64,000 nt of DNA, from positions 1,612,001-1,676,000 of the forward strand of contig NZ_CP006842.1 of the NCBI RefSeq assembly GCF_000626675.1. The letters are read 5' to 3'. Shown here in pieces: positions 57,834 to 64,000 of the stretch (position 1 is its first letter; each line of letters begins with the position of its first letter). The notes below the pieces were generated by a model, which worked only from the letters and a program-made list of their open reading frames with translations, made no database searches and was not told the DNA's origin. The position numbers and the translations under genes are program-made. Source of the DNA: Corynebacterium glyciniphilum AJ 3170. GTDB lineage: Bacteria; Actinomycetota; Actinomycetes; Mycobacteriales; Mycobacteriaceae.

Positions 57834-57863
57834 ACTCTAGACCCAAACTTGTACGCCGTTCAA
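57834..57863 (-). promoter_or_regulatory. bioY promoter with BioQ-like operator
   Basis: -35 TTGAAC (57863-57858), an 18-base spacer and -10 TAGAGT (57839-57834). The dyad TTGAAC-GGC-GTACAA (57863-57849) matches the BioQ consensus TGAAC-N3-GTTAC of C. glutamicum apart from the last arm (GTACA). Repression would work by covering the -35. Confidence 0.7.
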
Positions 57864-57902
57864 GATCGTGGTGCCCGTAGCGCGTCTGTTAGCGTGGTGG
57901 CC

Positions 57903-58109
57903 ATGCGACGTACCGAGTTCGACCGACTTGTCCACGGGGAGTTCGGGGACTCTTTCGGTAGCTGGATTGCCGGGAGCCACGTCCTGGCGGAGCTGGGGGC
58001 GACACCCGGGGAGTTGATCGAACAGGGGCGCGACCTGAGAGATGTGTGGTTGGCGTTGTGTGATGACTTTGACGTACCGCCGGAACGTCGTCTCGGTGAG
58101 GACATCTGA
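57903..58109 (+). CDS. DUF3046-family small protein
   Basis: A 68-residue protein of the actinobacterial DUF3046 family, often found just upstream of recA. It begins MRRTEFDRLVHGEFGDSFGS and ends PPERRLGEDI. The ATG at 57903 has TAGCGT 7 bases upstream; the frame runs 54 bases further up without support. It is divergent from bioY. Function unknown. Confidence 0.88.
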   Translation: MRRTEFDRLVHGEFGDSFGSWIAGSHVLAELGATPGELIEQGRDLRDVWLALCDDFDVPPERRLGEDI

Positions 58110-58146
58110 CCGCGCGACCCGCCCGTCCGCCGCGCGCCATCTGTTA

Positions 58147-58162
58147 TCGAACACAGGTTCGT
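58147..58162. promoter_or_regulatory. LexA (SOS) box of recA
   Basis: TCGAAC-ACAG-GTTCGT matches the actinobacterial SOS box TCGAAC-N4-GTTCGA in all but the last base. It is followed by TATTGT (58165-58170) as a -10. The recA leader then extends about 150 nt to the ATG; nothing else is recognised in it. Confidence 0.85.
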
Positions 58163-58322
58163 GTATTGTCTGGTGTGTCCACTCGGCACGGTAGATGTAT
58201 TCTTCGATGCCGACAGCCCCTTGGAGGGAACCTCCGGGGAGCCCGGAGAGTCTCTCTGCACTGAGGGAACAACGGCCGCTGCTTACCGGCAGTGTCGAGA
58301 ACGAGAACGGAAATGAGGGCAC

Positions 58323-59477
58323 ATGGCCACCAAGAAGAAGAGTACCTCCGGTAACGCCGGTGCTGATCGTCAGAAGGCACTTGATCTGGCGATGTCGCAG
58401 ATCGAGAAAGATTTCGGCAAAGGGGCGGTGATGCGTCTGGGCGACGACAACCGCCCTCCGATCCAGGTTATCTCGTCGGGAAATATCGCGATCAACGTGG
58501 CACTCGGCCTCGGTGGCTTCCCCCGCGGGCGTGTCGTCGAGATCTACGGCCCGGAGTCCTCCGGTAAGACAACGGTGGCCCTGCATGCGATCGCGGAAGC
58601 GCAGAAAGCGGGAGGAATTGCCGCCTTTGTTGACGCTGAACACGCACTGGATCCGGATTACGCCAAGAAGCTGGGCGTCGATACCGACAACCTCCTGGTG
58701 TCGCAGCCCGATACCGGCGAGCAGGCGCTGGAGATCGCCGACATGCTCGTGCGATCAGGCGCCATCGACATCATCGTGGTCGACTCGGTGGCTGCGTTGA
58801 CTCCGAAGGCCGAGATCGACGGCGACATGGGTGACAGCCACGTCGGCCTCCAGGCACGTCTGATGAGCCAGGCATTGCGCAAGATGACCGGTGCCCTGCA
58901 CCAGACCGGCACCACCGCGATCTTCATCAACCAGCTCCGCGAGAAGATCGGTGTCATGTTCGGCTCCCCGGAGACCACCACCGGTGGTAAGGCGCTGAAG
59001 TTCTACGCCTCCGTGCGCTGTGACGTCCGACGGATCCAGACGCTGAAGGACGGGCAGGATGCGGTCGGTAACCGCACCAAGATGAAGATCGTGAAGAACA
59101 AGGTCTCCCCGCCGTTCAAGATCGCCGAGTTCGACATCCTCTACGGGGAGGGCGTCTCCCGCGAAGGGTCGATCATCGACCTCGGTGTGGATAACGGTCT
59201 GGTGAAGAAGTCCGGGTCCTGGTACACCTACAAGGGCGACCAGCTGGGCCAGGGCAAGGAAAAGGCACGCGAGTTCCTCAAGAGCAACCCTGACTTGTCT
59301 GCCGAGATCGAGGACAGCATCATGCGTACCCTGCAGGTCGGGCCGTATGCTGCCGGCAATTCGGACGCTCCGGTAGCGGCGGAGGACGAGGGAACCATGG
59401 ACGTGCCTGGCATCGAGGACCCCGACAATGTTCCGATCAGCGTGGTCCCCACCTTCGACGATGAGGATGACGACTAG
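58323..59477 (+). CDS. recA: recombinase RecA
   Basis: ATP-dependent strand-exchange protein and LexA coprotease. The protein has 384 residues; Walker A is GPESSGKT (residues 76-83), Walker B is [13 protein letters not shown], and loop L2 carries [20 protein letters not shown]. The C-terminus has an acidic tail of about 40 residues. There is no intein, unlike M. tuberculosis. AATGAGGG-type sequence precedes the ATG. It is induced through the upstream SOS box and probably co-transcribed with recX, which starts 15 bases downstream. Confidence 0.97.
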   Translation: MATKKKSTSGNAGADRQKALDLAMSQIEKDFGKGAVMRLGDDNRPPIQVISSGNIAINVALGLGGFPRGRVVEIYGPESSGKTTVALHAIAEAQKAGGIAAFVDAEHALDPDYAKKLGVDTDNLLVSQPDTGEQALEIADMLVRSGAIDIIVVDSVAALTPKAEIDGDMGDSHVGLQARLMSQALRKMTGALHQTGTTAIFINQLREKIGVMFGSPETTTGGKALKFYASVRCDVRRIQTLKDGQDAVGNRTKMKIVKNKVSPPFKIAEFDILYGEGVSREGSIIDLGVDNGLVKKSGSWYTYKGDQLGQGKEKAREFLKSNPDLSAEIEDSIMRTLQVGPYAAGNSDAPVAAEDEGTMDVPGIEDPDNVPISVVPTFDDEDDD

Positions 59478-59491
59478 GTCGGGCGGGTCGG

Positions 59492-60127
59492 ATGTCTCAG
59501 ACTGATGGCGACGCTGCGTTCACCATTGAACAGCTTCAGGCTGCTATCGCAGCAGTCCAGCGAGGTGAGGGCAATGGTGACATCATCGACGAGCGGTTGG
59601 AGGAGCATCTTGCCCCGTTGAAAAGTAAGGCGACCCGTCTTATCAGCCACCGGGACCGGTCGGTGGAGGAGCTCCGCCGCCGGCTGTCCGACACCACGGG
59701 CGCGGACGGTGAAACTGTTGATCCCGACCTGGTGGACTTGGTGATCGAACGATGCATCGCCAACGGGATGCTCGACGACGCACGTTTCGCCCACGAGTGG
59801 GTCAGGCAGCGTCAGCAGAACCAACGAAAGTCTGTGTCCGTTCTTCGACGTGAGCTGGTTGACAAGGGGGTCCCTGCTCCGGTCATTGAAGGGGCGCTCG
59901 ACCAGATTGACGAGAATGACCAGGACGCCATCCTACGGGAGGTGGTCACCAAGAAAGCGGGCACCGTGTCCCAGGTGCCCGCTGACCGACGAGAATACGA
60001 CAAGGCTCTCCGCCGCATCGTGGGGGTAGCGGCGAGGCGAGGCTTTCCGGAGGGGCGGAGCCTCAAGGTGGCCCGGGAAGCCCTCGAGCTCAGAATCGAA
60101 GAACTCGGCGGATGCCCCTCGCGGTAG
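59492..60127 (+). CDS. recX: RecA regulator RecX
   Basis: A 211-residue RecX protein that binds RecA filaments and limits their activity. The three-helix repeats are visible in LKSKATRLISHRDRSVEELR, FAHEWVRQRQQNQRKSVSVL with VLRRELVDKGVPAPVIEGAL, and RREYDKALRRIVGVAARRGF. The first 40 residues are an acidic extension. It shares the recA transcript. It converges with gluD, whose stop lies five bases downstream. Confidence 0.92.
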   Translation: MSQTDGDAAFTIEQLQAAIAAVQRGEGNGDIIDERLEEHLAPLKSKATRLISHRDRSVEELRRRLSDTTGADGETVDPDLVDLVIERCIANGMLDDARFAHEWVRQRQQNQRKSVSVLRRELVDKGVPAPVIEGALDQIDENDQDAILREVVTKKAGTVSQVPADRREYDKALRRIVGVAARRGFPEGRSLKVAREALELRIEELGGCPSR

Positions 60128-60132
60128 CGCAC

Positions 60133-61071
60133 CTAGTCAGCTGTTGATCTGAGGTCCTTGTGTCCCTCCGCATGCCAGTCGACATTCACCGTGTCCTTCG
60201 TGTCGATGCCCTGATCTTTCTGGTGCGGGACCTTCGCCGCAATATTCCGACGGGCACGACCGGCGCGCAGCTGCTGTTCGATACGTTCAGCCAGCTTGGA
60301 GAGCCCGAAGTTGATCAGGATCATGATCGCTGCGGTGACCAGCAGGGCAGGAAGCATCGCTCCGTAGAATTCACCGAGCTGGCGTCCGGACCGGACGACC
60401 TCGACGAATCCGATCATGTAACCCAAGGCAGAATCCTTCAAGGCGATGACCATCTGCGAGACGATAGCCGGGAGCATGGCAGCAACCGCCTGCGGCAGAA
60501 GAATCTTACGCATCGTCTGGCCCCAGGAGAGACCAAGCGCCGAGGCCGCTTCAGACTGTCCCTTCGGCAGAGACTCGATACCGGAGCGCAGGACCTCGGC
60601 GATCACCGATCCGTTGTACATCGTCAAGGCGAAGACCACCGCCGCGAAGCCCATCATCGACGACGGAAACACCGCGTAAAGACCGAAGAGTGCGTAGGCG
60701 AACAGCATCAGCACCAGGACCGGGATAGCACGGAAGAATTCGACGATGATGCCGCAGATCCATCGGACTGCGCGGACAGTGGAGAGGCGGCCGATGCCCA
60801 GCACTGCTCCGATGAGGAGGGCCAGGATGATGGAGAATACTGCCGCGACAATGGTGTTGAGGAGGCCGGGAAGGATGTAGGTCGTCCATGTGGTGGAGTA
60901 GAAGAAGATCTCCCACTTGTCCTTGTCCAGCTGGCCTCCGTCTCCGAGTTTCCACAGCACAGAGGCCAGGATCAGGAGCAGGACAACGACTGTCGCCACG
61001 GTGAGGATACGGTTGAATTTCACGGCCTTGGGGCCGGGAGTGTCGTACAGGACTGTCGCACGTGTAGACAT
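60133..61071 (-). CDS. gluD: glutamate ABC transporter permease GluD
   Basis: A 312-residue amino-acid permease of the HisM/GlnP family, one of two in the glutamate importer. Five or six hydrophobic spans are seen; the ATPase-contact loop is in [21 protein letters not shown] basic cytoplasmic tail of about 45 residues follows ([15 protein letters not shown]). The ATG at 61071 overlaps the gluC stop (ATGA). It is the last gene of the gluABCD operon, in the same order as C. glutamicum. Confidence 0.92.
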   Translation of the reverse strand: MSTRATVLYDTPGPKAVKFNRILTVATVVVLLLILASVLWKLGDGGQLDKDKWEIFFYSTTWTTYILPGLLNTIVAAVFSIILALLIGAVLGIGRLSTVRAVRWICGIIVEFFRAIPVLVLMLFAYALFGLYAVFPSSMMGFAAVVFALTMYNGSVIAEVLRSGIESLPKGQSEAASALGLSWGQTMRKILLPQAVAAMLPAIVSQMVIALKDSALGYMIGFVEVVRSGRQLGEFYGAMLPALLVTAAIMILINFGLSKLAERIEQQLRAGRARRNIAAKVPHQKDQGIDTKDTVNVDWHAEGHKDLRSTAD

Positions 61072-61760
61072 CAGCGCTTCACCGCCCAACGCTTGCCGGC
61101 CCAACCGAACAGCAGCCCGGTAGGCAGGGTGAGGATGATGAATCCTGCGGCGATGATTGCGAAGATGACGAGCAGGTCACTGGCATAGTTCTCCGTCATG
61201 GTCTTCATCAACAGGGACGCTTCCCCCACGCCGATGACTGAGGCGATCGTCGTGTTCTTGATCAGGGCGATCAGCGTATTACCCAAGGGGACGATGGCGC
61301 CACGGAAGGCTTGGGGGAAGACGACGTACCGGAAATTCTGTGTGAAGTTCAGCCCAAGGGACCGCGCGGCCTCTGCCTGGCCGAAAGGCACGGTATTGAT
61401 GCCCGACCGGAGAGACTCCGCCACAAAGGTTGAGGTGTAGAGGATGAACGCCAATACCGCGAGTCGGAAGTTCTGCTGCTCGATGAAACTCTCGCTGGAG
61501 TTCGACGCGAGCAGTAGGTTCAGCTGGTAGTAGAGCCCCAGCGCCATCAACAAGGCGATGAGGGTCAGGGGAGTGTTGCGGACGGTATTGATGTAGACGG
61601 TCGCGACCGTGCGCAGGATGCCGACAGGGCAGACACGCATCGCAGTGAGGATCGTGCCGAGGATGAGCGCGCCAACGGCCGACCAGAGGGTGAGCTTGAT
61701 GGTGACCCAGAACACCGGTAACAGCTGCGGGCCCATCTCGGCCCAGAGATCGGGATTCAT
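61071..61760 (-). CDS. gluC: glutamate ABC transporter permease GluC
   Basis: A 229-residue permease, partner of GluD. It has five hydrophobic spans, an extracytoplasmic loop ([15 protein letters not shown]), and the coupling loop [27 protein letters not shown] lies upstream of the ATG. The gene lies 30 bases after gluB and overlaps gluD. Together GluC and GluD form the channel for GluB-delivered glutamate. Confidence 0.92.
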   Translation of the reverse strand: MNPDLWAEMGPQLLPVFWVTIKLTLWSAVGALILGTILTAMRVCPVGILRTVATVYINTVRNTPLTLIALLMALGLYYQLNLLLASNSSESFIEQQNFRLAVLAFILYTSTFVAESLRSGINTVPFGQAEAARSLGLNFTQNFRYVVFPQAFRGAIVPLGNTLIALIKNTTIASVIGVGEASLLMKTMTENYASDLLVIFAIIAAGFIILTLPTGLLFGWAGKRWAVKR

Positions 61761-61790
61761 GTCGGTACCTCCTTCCTTTCAGTGGTGGAT

Positions 61791-62684
61791 TCAGTCTTCC
61801 GTGAACGAGAGGTCACCGATGTCAGGCTTGGGCCCGATCTCGAAGTCCTCCCCGAGGTTGTCCTTGACGATCTCTTCAAATGCACCGGAGTCGTACATCT
61901 CCTCCAGCGCCTCATTGACGGCCTCCCGGTCAGTGCCGTCTCCCTTGGGGAGACCGATGCCGTAGTGCTCGTCCGTCCAGAAGGAACCGTCCGGATTCTG
62001 CAGTTGGATGACGCGGAAGTCGTCGTTGTAGCGTTCCTTGTATCGTTCCGCGAAACCCGCGAGGATCGTCGCGTCCGTCGTCAGCGCATCTACGACGCCT
62101 TGCTTGACGCCTTCTGCGCAGGCTGCGTAGGTGTCGAACTCCTGCAGCTGGACTCCGGGGAGGGCTTCCTTGACTTTCTGGGCCGGGGTGGAACCGGACA
62201 CCGAGCACAGGCGCATGCCGTCCTTGACGTCGGCGAGTCCTGTGATGCCTGTATCGGCTTCGATGAGAAGGCCCTGGTGGGTGACCATGTACGGGCCGGC
62301 GAAATCAACGGCGGCAAGACGTCCCGCATTGATGGAATAGCTCGCGGTGATCATATTGACCTCGCCGTTGTTGATCAGTGTCTCACGCTGGGATGACGGG
62401 GTCTCCCTCCATTCCATGTCAGGCACGTCCCAGCCGTGCTTGTCCGCGATGTACGTGATGACGTACCGCGAGACATCGACGTCCATACCTACGAATTCTT
62501 TCTCCGGGGTGCGTTCGCCCAGCCCCGGCTGATCGAACTTCGTGCCGAGAGTGACGCTGCCGTTCTCGATGTCATTGAGCAGCGAGCGTGGTTCTGAGTT
62601 GCCGCAGGCCGCCATGCTGATCGCTCCGGCGGCAATGACGACGGTGGCGGTGACACGTCGCAGCAAGCTGTTGTGGGTCTTCAT
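61791..62684 (-). CDS. gluB: glutamate-binding lipoprotein GluB
   Basis: A 297-residue solute-binding lipoprotein of the amino-acid family. The signal peptide ends with the lipobox SMAAC, followed by mature GNSEPRSLLNDIENGSV. The binding-domain segments are FVGMDVDVSRYVITYIADKH, TPSSQRETLINNGEVNMITA and GLLIEADTGITGLADVKDG. GGAGGTG lies about 9 bases upstream of the ATG at 62684, which decides the start over GTG 62696. It captures glutamate outside the membrane. Confidence 0.93.
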   Translation of the reverse strand: MKTHNSLLRRVTATVVIAAGAISMAACGNSEPRSLLNDIENGSVTLGTKFDQPGLGERTPEKEFVGMDVDVSRYVITYIADKHGWDVPDMEWRETPSSQRETLINNGEVNMITASYSINAGRLAAVDFAGPYMVTHQGLLIEADTGITGLADVKDGMRLCSVSGSTPAQKVKEALPGVQLQEFDTYAACAEGVKQGVVDALTTDATILAGFAERYKERYNDDFRVIQLQNPDGSFWTDEHYGIGLPKGDGTDREAVNEALEEMYDSGAFEEIVKDNLGEDFEIGPKPDIGDLSFTED

Positions 62685-62699
62685 GGATGTCACCACCTC

Positions 62700-63455
62700 C
62701 TAGTGTCCGACGATCTTCGCCAGGAAGTCCTTGGCACGGTCAGAGGACGGGTTGGTGAAGAAGGTCTCCGGGTCGGTGTCCTCGACGATGGCGCCGTCGG
62801 CCATGAACAGGATGCGGTCGGCGGCGCGTCGGGCGAAGCCCATTTCGTGGGTGACCACGACCATCGTCATACCGCCGGCGGCGAGATCAGCCATGACGTC
62901 GAGGACCTCGTTGATCATCTCGGGGTCCAGCGCTGATGTCGGCTCGTCGAAGAGCATCACCTTCGGCTCCATCGCCAGGGCACGGGCGATGGCGACGCGT
63001 TGTTGCTGACCACCGGACAACTGTGCGGGGTACTTGTCGGCCTGCACGGCGATGCCGACGCGATCGAGGAGGCGGTCGGCGGTCTTCGCGGCATCGGCCT
63101 TGGATGTCTTCCGGACCTTCATCGGAGCCAGGGTGACGTTGTCCCGGATGGTCATGTGGCTGAAGAGGTTGAAGGACTGGAACACCATGCCGACGTCCGA
63201 TCGCAGCCGGGCGAGGTCTTTGCCTTCCTCGGGGAGAAGCTCGCCGTCGATGTAGATCTCGCCGGTGTCAATGGTTTCGAGCCGGTTGATCGTTCGGCAC
63301 AGGGTGGACTTGCCGGAACCGGACGGGCCCAGGACCACCACCACCTGACCTGAGGGGATGTCCAGGTCGATGTCCTTCAATGCCTGGAAGTCGCCAAAGT
63401 ACTTGTTCACCCCGGTAAGGGTGATCATGCTTGATGCATTCTCTTGAACAGTCAT
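62700..63455 (-). CDS. gluA: glutamate ABC transporter ATP-binding protein GluA
   Basis: A 251-residue ATPase powering glutamate uptake. Walker A is GPSGSGKST (about residues 43-51), the signature is [16 protein letters not shown], Walker B is [12 protein letters not shown], and the switch His is in [13 protein letters not shown]. It is highly similar in pattern to C. glutamicum GluA (242 residues), which corresponds to the in-frame ATG at 63428; the ATG at 63455 is kept because TAGACT lies 6 bases upstream. It is the first gene of the operon. No AmtR-type box is obvious in front. Confidence 0.93.
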   Translation of the reverse strand: MTVQENASSMITLTGVNKYFGDFQALKDIDLDIPSGQVVVVLGPSGSGKSTLCRTINRLETIDTGEIYIDGELLPEEGKDLARLRSDVGMVFQSFNLFSHMTIRDNVTLAPMKVRKTSKADAAKTADRLLDRVGIAVQADKYPAQLSGGQQQRVAIARALAMEPKVMLFDEPTSALDPEMINEVLDVMADLAAGGMTMVVVTHEMGFARRAADRILFMADGAIVEDTDPETFFTNPSSDRAKDFLAKIVGH

Positions 63456-63611
63456 AGGTGGAGTCTAATGTTATCTCTGCCATTTCGGGGAACTCGGTGA
63501 GGTCTGAGTCACGTTACAATCTGGTAAACATCGGGTATACGCAGTTCCGGCCTGGTATGTAAAGGGTGTCTGTTCGGTCTCCCCGGGGGTGCTGGACTAC
63601 ACTCGGGGACC

Positions 63612-64000
63612 GTGGTTGAATCCCGTAGTACTGCAGAAATGACCCGGCCTGGCCGCCGGAGCACCCGAACGTACGAGGTCCGCACCTTCGGGTGTCAGAT
63701 GAATGTCCATGATTCCGAGCGATTGTCGGGGCTGCTGGAAGACTCCGGTTATGTTCCTGTCGCCGGCGAAGCGACTCCCGACGTCGTGGTGTTCAATACC
63801 TGTGCAGTGCGGGAGAACGCCGATAACCGTCTGTACGGGACGCTCGGCCAGCTCAAGGAAGTCAAGGACCAGAACCCTGGCATGCAGATCGCTGTCGGTG
63901 GGTGCATGGCGCAGAAGGACAAGGACGTCGTCGTCGACAAGGCTCCGTGGGTCGATGTCGTCTTCGGCACGCACAACATGGGGTCGCTGCCGGCTCTGCT
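63612..64000 (+). CDS. miaB: tRNA-2-methylthio-N6-dimethylallyladenosine synthase (3' truncated)
   Basis: Radical SAM enzyme that adds a methylthio group to i6A37 of tRNAs. Only the first 129 or so codons lie in the window. The N-terminal UPF0004 domain is clear: [20 protein letters not shown] with the first cluster cysteine, [20 protein letters not shown] with the second, and [14 protein letters not shown] with the third. The radical SAM CxxxCxxC motif should follow beyond the window. TACACT lies 8 bases before the GTG at 63612 (leaderless); an in-frame ATG at 63639 is the alternative. It is divergent from gluA. Confidence 0.92.
   Translation, partial: MVESRSTAEMTRPGRRSTRTYEVRTFGCQMNVHDSERLSGLLEDSGYVPVAGEATPDVVVFNTCAVRENADNRLYGTLGQLKEVKDQNPGMQIAVGGCMAQKDKDVVVDKAPWVDVVFGTHNMGSLPAL

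Noticed and set aside
58323..59477. Intein in recA as in M. tuberculosis
   Set aside because: The protein is a continuous 384 residues with all motifs at normal spacing.

Overview
The window is about 64 kb of GC-rich chromosomal DNA from an actinobacterium, almost certainly a Corynebacterium. The signs are a mycothione reductase, a CitMHS carrier, malate:quinone oxidoreductase close to the clgR-pspA, bioYMN, recA-recX, gluABCD and miaB blocks, a TCGAAC-N4-GTTCG SOS box at recA, and many genes whose start codon lies 7-8 bases after a TANNNT -10 element (leaderless transcripts). No rRNA, tRNA, insertion sequence, prophage or CRISPR array was seen. The species cannot be fixed from the sequence alone.

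Positions 1-17 kb are accessory and metabolic. A tightly overlapping operon (citrate-type carrier, AtuA-family protein, its small partner, both CoA-transferase subunits) looks like uptake and CoA activation of an organic acid. It is followed by a YpsA-like protein, a TM2 protein, a Tat-exported acetamidase-family lipoprotein, and an arylsulfotransferase-like protein divergent from a LacI regulator that heads a nitrate/sulfonate/taurine-type ABC importer. A metabolite:H+ symporter follows. Its 5' leader carries an 8-bp tandem repeat.

Positions 14-27 kb hold an SDR enzyme, mycothione reductase with an overlapping alpha/beta hydrolase, mqo, cobA, an AAA ATPase with an unusual repeat-rich upstream region, yaaA, proS and a lipoprotein. 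Positions 25.8-44.9 kb are the conserved information-processing block: rimP-nusA-ylxR-infB-rbfA-MATE exporter, a phosphoesterase with a phosphopantetheinyl transferase, a Sua5-like protein, an MmgE/PrpD-family protein, truB/ribF, rpsO, pnp, dapB, thyX and dapA.

Positions 44.9-64 kb carry rnj, a TIGR03085-type protein, ftsK, terC with a probable Mn2+ (yybP-ykoY) riboswitch, pgsA-cinA, the envelope-stress set clgR-pspA-DUF1707, the biotin ECF transporter bioYMN, DUF3046, recA-recX, the glutamate ABC importer gluABCD (minus strand) and the start of miaB, which runs off the window.

The parts most worth a second look are intergenic: the repeat array in front of the 21-kb ATPase, the repeat leader of the symporter, a basic ORF that runs without a stop through a terminator after proS, the histone-like tail on PNPase, a DtxR-like box before the MmgE/PrpD gene, and the widespread leaderless architecture.
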